Positions 33,704-41,828 of a stretch of 64,000 bases of DNA are shown piece after piece. Made by a program: the position numbers and the translations under genes. Under the pieces are notes generated by a model. The model was not told where the DNA came from. It ran no database searches and saw nothing but the letters and a program-made list of their open reading frames with translations. The first letter of the stretch is position 1. Each line of letters begins with the position of its first letter. The stretch spans positions 186,001 to 250,000 of the forward strand of contig CAVPWE010000006.1 in assembly GCA_963709485.1 (NCBI GenBank), given 5' to 3'. Source of the stretch: JAXDBM01 sp963709485. GTDB lineage: Bacteria; Desulfobacterota; Syntrophia; Syntrophales; Fen-1087.

Positions 33704-34735
33704 TTACGCTGCGAGTCGTGCTGATGACAACTGCGCCAGCTTGATTTTGTTGATCAAAATGTTCAAATCGTTTCGGGTGAATTTCCATTCAAACGGTTTG
33801 GCGATCTGCTCGTAGTAGTGTTGGAAACCAATGATTCGTTCATTGAGCGTCTCTAAGGATGTGAAGTCGTTTGGAACAAGGGCCTTGCGTTGAAGGATTG
33901 AGAAATAGATTTCGATCTGATTCAACCAACTTGCATGCACAGGTGCGTGAACGAGCAAGAGATTGGGATAACGAGATTGCAATCTTTCCACAGAACGAGA
34001 TCCGCGATGGGAAGAACCATTGTCCACAATCCAAAAAACGCGCCTTGCTGCGACATAGGGCGGTTGGCGCATTACGTCGTCAACGAGTCGATCGAAAGAA
34101 GCAATGCCACTTCTACGTTCGCATCGACCGAACAATTTAGCGCGATGCACATCGAGAGCGGCAATATAAGCCCAAGCGCCACACCTGGCGTATTCATGTT
34201 CTACTTTCATCGGCCATCCCGGTTGAGCCGGATAGGTGGCATGACGACGACGGCGCGCCTGGATGCTGGTTTTCTCATCGGCAGACAAAACAAACTCATC
34301 CTCTTGGAGGGAGTGCCCTTCCCAAACCCTCTCATAGAGATCCAGGATTCGCCCGGCTTTCTCGGCAAATTGAGGATCACGGGGAAAAATCCAGGAGCGA
34401 TACCGCCAAGGACGAATGGCATCCTCATGAAGCCATCGCCAGATAGTGCTGTCACTGATCGTGGCTGCGAATCCCGATCCTCGAATCTCTCTGCCCAGAT
34501 CGGCAACATTCCATCGAGAAATCGGCACTTGATGAATCGCGGGCAGTTCACAGGCCAGTGCCTTAACCTGAACGATAATCTCCGGGGGGAAAAATCGGAG
34601 GACGTCCCGGACGTGGTCGTTCATCAAGCCCAAGGAGGCGTTCTTCAAAGAAACGTTTTCGCCACATGCTGACAACTTTGCGGGGTGCATCCAGTCGGTT
34701 GGCAATCTCATCATTGCTGAGCCCCTGGGCGGCAA
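33704..34735 (-). CDS. IS630-type transposase, DDE catalytic part (orfB), copy 2
   Basis: 343-residue frame identical in protein sequence to the copy 1 orfB, with the same D153/D238/E275 triad. Expected to be expressed as an orfA-orfB fusion through the T5C6 tract at 34584-34594. Confidence 0.88.
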   Translation of the reverse strand: MPPRGSAMMRLPTDWMHPAKLSACGENVSLKNASLGLMNDHVRDVLRFFPPEIIVQVKALACELPAIHQVPISRWNVADLGREIRGSGFAATISDSTIWRWLHEDAIRPWRYRSWIFPRDPQFAEKAGRILDLYERVWEGHSLQEDEFVLSADEKTSIQARRRRHATYPAQPGWPMKVEHEYARCGAWAYIAALDVHRAKLFGRCERRSGIASFDRLVDDVMRQPPYVAARRVFWIVDNGSSHRGSRSVERLQSRYPNLLLVHAPVHASWLNQIEIYFSILQRKALVPNDFTSLETLNERIIGFQHYYEQIAKPFEWKFTRNDLNILINKIKLAQLSSARLAA

Positions 34736-34856
34736 GGAGGATCATCCTGGCTCGCGAAACGATAAAATACGGTAGCGTATATTTGTTTGCGCGCGTGGTT
34801 AGTTCTCTCTGCTCTTCTTCCGTAAGGACGATTCCGTATGGGCTTTTCCTTGGCAT
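34563..34856 (-). CDS. IS630-type transposase, helix-turn-helix part (orfA), copy 2
   Basis: 97 residues from the ATG at 34856, GGAGG upstream. Differs from copy 1 by Arg for Leu in IVSRARM; probably the original residue since copies 2 and 3 agree and an Arg is usual after the first helix. Confidence 0.85.
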   Translation of the reverse strand: MPRKSPYGIVLTEEEQRELTTRANKYTLPYFIVSRARMILLAAQGLSNDEIANRLDAPRKVVSMWRKRFFEERLLGLDERPRPGRPPIFPPGDYRSG

Positions 34857-34975
34857 ATGCAACCTCCTGGATTGCATTGATGCCATAAATCTGTCTCGAA
34901 AGCAAGCTCATTATACGTAACTGTATTTATGAATTAGAGTACTTAGTACAGCGGTTCATAAATTCGGTTACGTAT

Positions 34976-36007
34976 TTACGCTGCGAGTCGTGCTGATGAC
35001 AACTGCGCCAGCTTGATTTTGTTGATCAAAATCTTCAAATCGTTTCGGGTGAATTTCCATTCAAACGGTTTGGCGATCTGCTCGTAGTAGTGTTGGAAAC
35101 CAATGATTCGTTCATTGAGCGTCTCTAAGGATGTGAAGTCGTTTGGAACAAGGGCCTTGCGTTGAAGGATTGAGAAATAGATTTCGATCTGATTCAACCA
35201 ACTTGCATGCACAGGTGCGTGAACGAGCAAGAGATTGGGATAACGAGATTGCAATCTTTCCACAGAACGAGATCCGCGATGGGAAGAACCATTGTCCACA
35301 ATCCAAAAAACGCGCCTTGCTGCGACATAGGGCGGTTGGCGCATTACGTCGTCAACGAGTCGATCGAAAGAAGCAATGCCACTTCTACGTTCGCATCGAC
35401 CGAACAATTTAGCGCGATGCACATCGAGAGCGGCAATATAAGCCCAAGCGCCACACCTGGCGTATTCATGTTCTACTTTCATCGGCCATCCCGGTTGAGC
35501 CGGATAGGTGGCATGACGACGACGGCGCGCCTGGATGCTGGTTTTCTCATCGGCAGACAAAACAAACTCATCCTCTTGGAGGGAGTGCCCTTCCCAAACC
35601 CTCTCATAGAGATCCAGGATTCGCCCGGCTTTCTCGGCAAATTGAGGATCACGGGGAAAAATCCAGGAGCGATACCGCCAAGGACGAATGGCATCCTCAT
35701 GAAGCCATCGCCAGATAGTGCTGTCACTGATCGTGGCTGCGAATCCCGATCCTCGAATCTCTCTGCCCAGATCGGCAACATTCCATCGAGAAATCGGCAC
35801 TTGATGAATCGCGGGCAGTTCACAGGCCAGTGCCTTAACCTGAACGATAATCTCCGGGGGGAAAAATCGGAGGACGTCCCGGACGTGGTCGTTCATCAAG
35901 CCCAAGGAGGCGTTCTTCAAAGAAACGTTTTCGCCACATGCTGACAACTTTGCGGGGTGCATCCAGTCGGTTGGCAATCTCATCATTGCTGAGCCCCTGG
36001 GCGGCAA
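34976..36007 (-). CDS. IS630-type transposase, DDE catalytic part (orfB), copy 3
   Basis: 343-residue frame with the full DDE triad; one substitution (NDLKILINK instead of NDLNILINK) near the end, outside the catalytic core. Fusion with orfA expected at 35856-35866. Confidence 0.88.
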   Translation of the reverse strand: MPPRGSAMMRLPTDWMHPAKLSACGENVSLKNASLGLMNDHVRDVLRFFPPEIIVQVKALACELPAIHQVPISRWNVADLGREIRGSGFAATISDSTIWRWLHEDAIRPWRYRSWIFPRDPQFAEKAGRILDLYERVWEGHSLQEDEFVLSADEKTSIQARRRRHATYPAQPGWPMKVEHEYARCGAWAYIAALDVHRAKLFGRCERRSGIASFDRLVDDVMRQPPYVAARRVFWIVDNGSSHRGSRSVERLQSRYPNLLLVHAPVHASWLNQIEIYFSILQRKALVPNDFTSLETLNERIIGFQHYYEQIAKPFEWKFTRNDLKILINKIKLAQLSSARLAA

Positions 36008-36128
36008 GGAGGATCATCCTGGCTCGCGAAACGATAAAATACGGTAGCGTATATTTGTTTGCGCGCGTGGTTAGTTCTCTCTGCTCTTCTTCCGTAAGGA
36101 CGATTCCGTATGGGCTTTTCCTTGGCAT
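35835..36128 (-). CDS. IS630-type transposase, helix-turn-helix part (orfA), copy 3
   Basis: 97 residues from the ATG at 36128, same sequence as copy 2 orfA. Ribosome site GGAGG six bases upstream. Confidence 0.85.
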   Translation of the reverse strand: MPRKSPYGIVLTEEEQRELTTRANKYTLPYFIVSRARMILLAAQGLSNDEIANRLDAPRKVVSMWRKRFFEERLLGLDERPRPGRPPIFPPGDYRSG

Positions 36129-36483
36129 ATGCAACCTCCTGGATTGCATTGATGCCATAAATCTGTCTCGAAAGCAAGCTCATTATACGTAACTGTATTT
36201 ATGAATTAGAGTACTTAGGCGCTTTATGAACATGTCTATCAACAATATTGTCAACACAATTGTGGATTTCATCCCTAAGTTCCTGTTTCAATGGTCATAT
36301 CCCGGATGATAAAACAATGTCTGTGATCGGGATCACCGGAGTCTTGGAAAATGCTTTTTAATTGCAGAAAACGCTTTATCGAATGACCCGTTCTATATAT
36401 CCGGTTTTCGGTTGAGAACTTTTCAGGAATGTGCGAATCATGCCTTTAATGGACATCCAGAAGGGACAAAGGGGATACATTGC

Positions 36484-37482
36484 GTGAAGGAATTACCGGT
36501 CCTGCTGCTCCACAATCTCGACCCCGCCTGGCCTGCGAGTGACAGGGAAACGGCCCTTCGTGAAGCCGAACGCCTCGCGTCGGCGCTGGGCGAGCTGGGC
36601 CACCCGGTGGAGACGGTTGCCGTCCGCGATGCCGATCTGGCCGCCTGCCTCAGGGGCTTCGATCCCGGCGCATGGGTCGTTCTGAACTGGTGCGAGGAAC
36701 TGCCGGGAATTCCGCACAGCGATGCGCTGGCGGCGGAGAGTCTGGAGGAAATGGGTTTTACCTACACGGGGTCTGCGGCGGATGTGCTCAGGCTGAGCTG
36801 GGAAAAGGCCTCCGTCAAGCGTCTGCTCGAGGCGAATCGCCTGCCTACGCCGGTCTGGCGCATTTTCGACCGGGCCGATCCCGGCGACTGGCCCTGCTAT
36901 CCCGCAATCGTGAAACCCGCGCACGAACACTGCAGCCTCGGCGTGAACACGGAGGCCGTCGTCCTGAATCGAGAGGAACTGCGCAAGCGCATCGCCTATA
37001 TCCTCGATGCGTTCAAACAGCCCGCCCTGGTGGAAGACTTCATCGATGGGCGCGAATTTCATGTTTCCCTGTGGGGCAACGATCCGGTGCAGATGCTGCC
37101 GCCCGCGGAAATGGATTTCAGCCGCTTCGACGACATCCGGGACCGCCTCTGCACCTATGACGCCAAGTTCCTTCCCGGATCCCTGCACTATGAGGAAATC
37201 CTGCTGCGCCTTCCCGCCCCGCTGAGCGAAGCGGAATCGGAACTGTTGTCCGCCACGCTGCAAACCGCTTTCCGCGCGCACCGCTGCCGCGATTTCGCCC
37301 GCATGGATGTCCGGCTGCGGGACGGCATCTTCTACATTCTCGACATCAACCCCAACGCGGACATCAGCTCCGATGCCAGCATGGCATGCGCCGCTGAGGC
37401 TGCGGGCTATTCCTTCGGCGCCATGGGCAGCCGTCTGGTCCATCTGGCCGCGGCCCGCCACCCCGTCTTCGGCCGCAGATAA
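36484..37482 (+). CDS. ATP-grasp ligase, D-alanine--D-alanine ligase-like
   Basis: 332 residues from the GTG at 36484 (AAAGGGG upstream); a TTG at 36412 would add 24 poorly conserved residues. N-terminal domain LPVLLLHNLDPAWPASDRET; central ATP-grasp with PCYPAIVKPAHEHCSLGVNT and ALVEDFIDGREFHVSLWGND; metal-binding FARMDVRLRDGIFYILDINP containing the D..N-x-N pattern (LDINPNADISS). It forms amide bonds from a carboxylate, ATP and an amine. Not in a cell-wall (mur/fts) operon, so it may not be the housekeeping Ddl. It stands next to the IS array. Confidence 0.8.
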   Translation: MKELPVLLLHNLDPAWPASDRETALREAERLASALGELGHPVETVAVRDADLAACLRGFDPGAWVVLNWCEELPGIPHSDALAAESLEEMGFTYTGSAADVLRLSWEKASVKRLLEANRLPTPVWRIFDRADPGDWPCYPAIVKPAHEHCSLGVNTEAVVLNREELRKRIAYILDAFKQPALVEDFIDGREFHVSLWGNDPVQMLPPAEMDFSRFDDIRDRLCTYDAKFLPGSLHYEEILLRLPAPLSEAESELLSATLQTAFRAHRCRDFARMDVRLRDGIFYILDINPNADISSDASMACAAEAAGYSFGAMGSRLVHLAAARHPVFGRR

Positions 37483-37542
37483 GAAATCCCGTTTCAAGAA
37501 AGAGGATCATTCCAGTTTCACGAAAAGCGTTCACGAAAAGCC

Positions 37543-37570
37543 TTGACAACTTTTTTTGTTTTATTAAATT
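37543..37570 (+). promoter_or_regulatory. candidate sigma-70 promoter of the FmdB-like gene
   Basis: TTGACA (37543-37548), 16-base spacer, TAAATT (37565-37570); start of transcription near 37577, about 30 bases before the ATG. Confidence 0.55.
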
Positions 37571-37608
37571 GATATCGGGAACCAACATCATGACAAGGAG
37601 GAACAACC

Positions 37609-37773
37609 ATGCCCACTTACGATTATCAGTGCCAGGACTGCAACCGCAAATTCTCCGTGACGCAGAGCATCACCGAGCATGATAAAGTCAAAGTCGGTTG
37701 CCCGAAGTGCAAAAGCAAGAAGGTCAAGCAGCAGGTGTCCCTGTTCATCACCAAGACCAGCCGCAAGAGTTGA
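37609..37773 (+). CDS. FmdB/zinc-ribbon small protein (54 aa)
   Basis: Begins MPTYDYQCQDCNRKFSV, with a second knuckle GCPKCKSKKVKQQV, the four-Cys zinc ribbon of FmdB-like (CxxC_CxxC_SSSS) regulatory proteins. Usual members are 60-110 residues with a Ser/Gly-rich tail; this one is short and ends KTSRKS. AAGGAGG seven bases before the ATG is an ideal ribosome site. It has its own promoter. Role unknown, thought to be regulatory. Confidence 0.85.
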   Translation: MPTYDYQCQDCNRKFSVTQSITEHDKVKVGCPKCKSKKVKQQVSLFITKTSRKS

Positions 37774-37826
37774 CGGACATTCTTCCGAATGCCCCTGTGC
37801 TGCGGCGGGCCGTACCAACGCGGAGA

Positions 37827-39056
37827 TCACTTTGCCGATTCGAGAAATCGGTCCAGCGTCCTGATCATCTCGGCATAGCGGGGATTGTAGGTCAGCCGGC
37901 GCAGGGTGTGTTTGCCCAGATTTTCATTCGTAACCTCACCCTGCCATATCGAGGGGTCGTACAGGCAGGCCATCCTCTTCGCCCTGTCGTCGCGGTAATG
38001 AAGGCAGTATCGGTAACCGCCGTCTTTACCGTAATGCGGATCGTCCGGCGGCATGAGGAGGGACACATGGGCGAAATCGAGGATCCGCCGTTCCGGGTCG
38101 TGGCTGTTGACGTCTAAGATTCGCCCGTCCCTTTCCGTCCGTTTTTTTCCGCCCTCCTTCCGGTAGAGAATCAGGACGCTGTCGGGGGATGTCGCATAGG
38201 ATCTGAAGACATTGATCATCTTGCCGCTGTCCACCGCGATGTCATCGGCGCTCAGGACGGCAAACACCGGCATGTCCAGCCGCTTCCCCGATGCCAAAGC
38301 GGCATCGATCTCCCGGGTCAAACGGTAAAGCTGGGCGCCGCCGTTAACGGCGAATGATTCGTACCTCGCGTAGTCCCTGTCGTCCCCTTCGTGCCCCAGC
38401 CAGTCCCTGAACCTTTTCAAAAAACCCGCGGCGATTGCCCAGGGACTTTTGATGCCCACCGCCGGCGAAAACAGGACCAGGCCCCGAATGTCGGGATTGG
38501 CAAGCGCCTCATGAACGCAGAGGGCGCCACCCAAGGAAAATCCGCCCAGATAAATCTTTTCCACATGCGGCCGGAGCCGGCGGACACCGTATTCGACGGC
38601 CCGGATCCATTCCCGATGGCTGACCCTGAGGAGGTCTCCGGGAACCGTGCCGTGCCCGGGCAGCAGGACCGACCGGACCAGAAAACCCCGGGACTGCAGG
38701 TGTCGGGCTACGGGCTTGACGAGATAGGGCGAATCGGACAGTCCGTGAACCAGCAGGATGCCCCGCTCGAGGCGCCCTTCCGCATTCCGGGGAAAGCGAC
38801 TTTCATCCGGCTTCATTTCAAAGGGCATGTTGGCATCCAGAATCAGGCCCCGGTTGAACTCGTTGATGTCCACACGGGCCTTTTCGATCATCCGGCCGGT
38901 TTTTCGAATGTAATCGTCAAAGGGTGTTTCGTCATCGAAGTTAAAGCGGCTGTTCAGGCCGGATTCCTGAAGCCGCGGGGGCAGTGTGGCGCATCCGGTC
39001 AGCACGACGCAGATTGCGGCCAGAATGAACATCCGTCCCGCAATGGAATGCCTCAT
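37827..39056 (-). CDS. alpha/beta hydrolase lipoprotein
   Basis: 409 residues from the ATG at 39056 (CAGGAGCGTGCC upstream). Lipoprotein signal: MRHSIAGRMFILAAICVV followed by lipobox LTGC, so the mature protein is anchored to a membrane facing the periplasm or outside. Hydrolase core: GILLVHGLSDSPYLVKPVAR with oxyanion HG, nucleophile Ser in YLGGFSLGGALC (GxSxG), Asp in LSADDIAVD, and a late His in LDFAHVSLL. Similar to monoglyceride lipase/carboxylesterase folds. Longer than usual because of an N-terminal ~90-residue lead-in and an extended C-terminus. Substrate unknown. Confidence 0.85.
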   Translation of the reverse strand: MRHSIAGRMFILAAICVVLTGCATLPPRLQESGLNSRFNFDDETPFDDYIRKTGRMIEKARVDINEFNRGLILDANMPFEMKPDESRFPRNAEGRLERGILLVHGLSDSPYLVKPVARHLQSRGFLVRSVLLPGHGTVPGDLLRVSHREWIRAVEYGVRRLRPHVEKIYLGGFSLGGALCVHEALANPDIRGLVLFSPAVGIKSPWAIAAGFLKRFRDWLGHEGDDRDYARYESFAVNGGAQLYRLTREIDAALASGKRLDMPVFAVLSADDIAVDSGKMINVFRSYATSPDSVLILYRKEGGKKRTERDGRILDVNSHDPERRILDFAHVSLLMPPDDPHYGKDGGYRYCLHYRDDRAKRMACLYDPSIWQGEVTNENLGKHTLRRLTYNPRYAEMIRTLDRFLESAK

Positions 39057-39237
39057 GGCACGCTCCTGACTGTGTTTATTTTCTATACCGTACTTGAAAG
39101 CATGTGCAAAATCAATTCTCGAAACCGGACGCTCCCCTATCCGGGTGAACAATCGGTCGGTGGCTTTCGGCACGAGCCTGTGCTATTCTCACACGGTCAA
39201 ATTCATTGACTGACCGACGGCAGTGAAGGTGATCGCC

Positions 39238-40269
39238 ATGAAAGCCATGATTCTGAAGCGCACTTCCCCTTTTCAGGAGAACCGTTGCCCACTGGAGATG
39301 GCGGACGTCACGGACCCTGTTCCCGCGGACGGCGAAATCCTGATCCGGGTTGCCGTCTGCGGCGTCTGCCATACCGAGCTGGATGAGATCGAGGGCCGCA
39401 TGCCGCCGCCGCGCTTCCCGGTCATTTTAGGGCATCAGGCGGTCGGGCGGGTCGCCGCCGCCGGGAAGCATGTCACGGCGCATAAAGCGGGCGACCGGGT
39501 CGGCGTCGGCTGGATTCACTCCGCCTGCGGCCGGTGCCCCTTCTGCGCCGCAGGGATGGAGAACCTCTGCCCGGACTTCATCGCAACCGGGCGCGACCGG
39601 AACGGCGGCTATGGCGAGTACATGACCGTTCCGGAAGGTTCCGCCTATCCGGTCCCGGATGTCTTTTCCGACGCGGAAGCGGCGCCTCTGCTGTGCGCCG
39701 GCGCCATCGGCTACCGTTCCCTCCGCCTGGCGGGCATTCGGGACGGACAGTCGCTGGGGCTGACCGGATTCGGCGCCTCGGCGCATCTGGTCCTGAAAAT
39801 GGCCCGGCAGCTTTACCCCCGGACGGGCGTCTTCGTGTTTGCGCGAAGCGAGAAGGAGCAGCGCTTCGCACTGGAGCTGGGCGCCGTCTGGGCGGGTGGT
39901 ACGGAAGCATCGCCCCCGGAAAAACTCCAGGCTGTCATCGACACCACCCCCGTCTGGAAACCGGTCGTAGCGGCGATGCGGAGCCTGAAAAGCGGCGGTC
40001 GACTGGTGATCAACGCCATCCGCAAGGAAGAAGGCGACCGGGAAGCACTGCTCGAACTGGATTATGCGGCACATCTCTGGCTCGAAAAAGAGATCAAGAG
40101 CGTCGCCAACGTGACGCGGTCGGATATTCGGGAGTGCCTGCAGCTTATGGCCGACATTCCGGTCCGACCACAGATTCAGACATTCTCCCTGAGTGAAGCG
40201 AACCGCGCCCTGGCCGAACTGAAATCCGGGCAGATCCGCGGCGCAAAGGTATTGATTTTGAGCGGATGA
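39238..40269 (+). CDS. zinc-dependent alcohol dehydrogenase (MDR superfamily)
   Basis: 343 residues from the ATG at 39238 (GAAGGTGATCGCC upstream; a GTG at 39223 is an alternative). Catalytic zinc site CGVCHTELD and GHQAVGRV (Gln replaces the usual Glu after His), structural zinc site CGRCPFCAAGMENLC, cofactor region SLGLTGFGASAHLVLKM with a GxGxxx-type turn (GFGASA). It probably oxidises or reduces an alcohol/aldehyde with NAD(P). The Glu-to-Gln change and the shortened Rossmann fingerprint are typical of the YahK/AdhP-like subgroup with propanol-preferring naming. Confidence 0.87.
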   Translation: MKAMILKRTSPFQENRCPLEMADVTDPVPADGEILIRVAVCGVCHTELDEIEGRMPPPRFPVILGHQAVGRVAAAGKHVTAHKAGDRVGVGWIHSACGRCPFCAAGMENLCPDFIATGRDRNGGYGEYMTVPEGSAYPVPDVFSDAEAAPLLCAGAIGYRSLRLAGIRDGQSLGLTGFGASAHLVLKMARQLYPRTGVFVFARSEKEQRFALELGAVWAGGTEASPPEKLQAVIDTTPVWKPVVAAMRSLKSGGRLVINAIRKEEGDREALLELDYAAHLWLEKEIKSVANVTRSDIRECLQLMADIPVRPQIQTFSLSEANRALAELKSGQIRGAKVLILSG

Positions 40270-40491
40270 TGACGGCTTCGACATCTTCACCGATCCGGAG
40301 GAAAACCCGACAGGCCGGTAAATCCGTCAACCCTTTTTTAATTGTAATTTTCATCAAAATCTGCAATGTTAGCAAGGATACTGCCTTTGCATTCTTCCTC
40401 CGGGTGATCGGATCAGCGGGACAGTGGATGGAGCGCCGTCCACACAACGGATGCGAAAAGGCCATCGGGACGGACCCGGCAGAGCGGATTT

Positions 40492-41808
40492 ATGGTCGCA
40501 GGGAAAAAGACAAACAGGCAGAGGCAGACCGGAATCAATGTCGAAGAAAGGAAGGAACCGGGTTCCTTGCCGGACAGCGAACAAAAATATCGTCAGATAA
40601 TTGAGAGCATTGACGACAGCTATTACGAAGTGGACCTGACGGGCAGGTTCACCTTTTTCAACGATATTCTCCCGAAGTTGACCGGATACGCGACAGAGGA
40701 TCTGATGGGCGCCAGTTACCGGATCCTCATGGACGACGTCAATGCCGCACAGGTGTTTCAGGCATTCCGACAGGTTTACCGGACCGGCACCCCCGCAAGA
40801 CTCTTTGAATGGAAGATCACGGCAAAGAACGGCACGCCGATCCACGTCCAGTCTTCCATCTTCCTGATCCGGGACCAGAAGGGAAATCCCGTCGGCTTCC
40901 GGGGACTCTCCCGCGACATTACAGAAAGGAAAATTGCGGAAGCGCGTCTGCTCGAAAGCGAGGAGAAATTCCGGACGCTGGTGGAGAACCTCAACGACGT
41001 GATTTATACGATGGACGCGCAGGGCCGTTTTACCTATGTCAGTCCTTCGGTCGAGCGCATCACCGGCTACGGCCCGAACGAGGTGATCGGGGAGTCCTTT
41101 TCCAAACTCATCCCCGCGGAGGATATTCCGGCCCTTTTTGACTGGTTCAAGAAAGCCCTCGACGACGTAACGAAAACAACCGAACTCCGGGTATCGACCA
41201 AGGACGGACGGACCCTGAATATGCGCACGTCCGTCCGCGCCCTCCGCCACAAAGGCGAGACGGCGGCGGGTATCAGCGGTCTGCTGACCGATATTACCGA
41301 ATACAAGCTGCTGCAGGAGGAACTGCGGGCCCTCGCCGTGACCGATCCGATGACGGGCCTCTACAACCGGCGCGGGTTCACCACCCTGGCGGAGCAGCAC
41401 ATGCGGTCATCAAACCGGACCCGGATGAAGATGCTGCTTTTTTTCTGCGATCTGGACTATATGAAGATTATCAACGACGCCCTGGGCCACCTGGAGGGGG
41501 ACCGGGCCATCACAGACACGTCCGTGATCTTAAAAAAAACCTTCCGGGAAGCGGATATCATCGCCCGGATCGGCGGCGACGAGTTTGCCGTCCTCTCCCT
41601 CAACACCAGCGACATCAGTCCTGACTATCTTCTGACGCGCCTGAAGCATCATTTCGATCTCCACAATGCCGACGCAAACCGTTCATACCAGCTTCACATG
41701 AGCATCGGCTATGCCGCCTTCGATCCCGAAGTCCCCTGCACGCTCGACGATCTGATGACGCGCGCCGACACAGCCATGTACGAACAGAAAAAGCTCAAGC
41801 GTCTCTGA
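40492..41808 (+). CDS. PAS-PAS-GGDEF diguanylate cyclase
   Basis: 438 residues. Two PAS domains (about 30-148 and 158-275; SEQKYRQIIESIDDSYYEVD and SEEKFRTLVENLNDVIYTMD), each ending in a PAC-like FRGLSRDITERK / ISGLLTDITEYK, then a GGDEF domain from ~285. Active-site GGDEF at 361-365 is intact; an RxxD inhibitory site (READ, 352-355) lies five residues ahead, so product inhibition by c-di-GMP is expected. No membrane segments: a cytoplasmic sensor making c-di-GMP. An HD-GYP phosphodiesterase is encoded at 52284-53873. Confidence 0.93.
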   Translation: MVAGKKTNRQRQTGINVEERKEPGSLPDSEQKYRQIIESIDDSYYEVDLTGRFTFFNDILPKLTGYATEDLMGASYRILMDDVNAAQVFQAFRQVYRTGTPARLFEWKITAKNGTPIHVQSSIFLIRDQKGNPVGFRGLSRDITERKIAEARLLESEEKFRTLVENLNDVIYTMDAQGRFTYVSPSVERITGYGPNEVIGESFSKLIPAEDIPALFDWFKKALDDVTKTTELRVSTKDGRTLNMRTSVRALRHKGETAAGISGLLTDITEYKLLQEELRALAVTDPMTGLYNRRGFTTLAEQHMRSSNRTRMKMLLFFCDLDYMKIINDALGHLEGDRAITDTSVILKKTFREADIIARIGGDEFAVLSLNTSDISPDYLLTRLKHHFDLHNADANRSYQLHMSIGYAAFDPEVPCTLDDLMTRADTAMYEQKKLKRL

Positions 41809-41828
41809 TCCGCCGCCAGGAAGGGTTT

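Larger units (their letters stand above)
33674..34942 (-). mobile_element. IS630-family insertion sequence, copy 2
   Basis: Identical to copy 1 except base 34753. Separated from copy 1 by TTA (33671-33673) and from copy 3 by TTA (34943-34945). Same terminal repeats and gene content. Confidence 0.9.
32402..36214. repeat. tandem array of three near-identical IS copies (period 1272 bp)
   Basis: Copies start at 32402, 33674 and 34946 and end at 33670, 34942 and 36214; each junction is a single TTA. Comparing transposase products and DNA shows only two base differences across the three: position 33481 (copy 1 only) and 35033 (copy 3 only). The same orientation throughout. Confidence 0.92.
34946..36214 (-). 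mobile_element. IS630-family insertion sequence, copy 3
   Basis: Third head-to-tail copy. Differs from copies 1 and 2 at 35033 (C for G), changing Asn to Lys near the transposase C-terminus. Followed by TTA (36215-36217) and then unrelated DNA. Confidence 0.9.

Noticed and set aside
32402..36214. tandem direct repeats as a CRISPR or satellite array
   Set aside because: The 1272-bp units each encode a complete transposase and have inverted ends, so they are insertion sequences.
36226..36309. 27-residue hydrophobic frame right of the IS array
   Set aside because: No ribosome site and no conservation evidence; could be chance.
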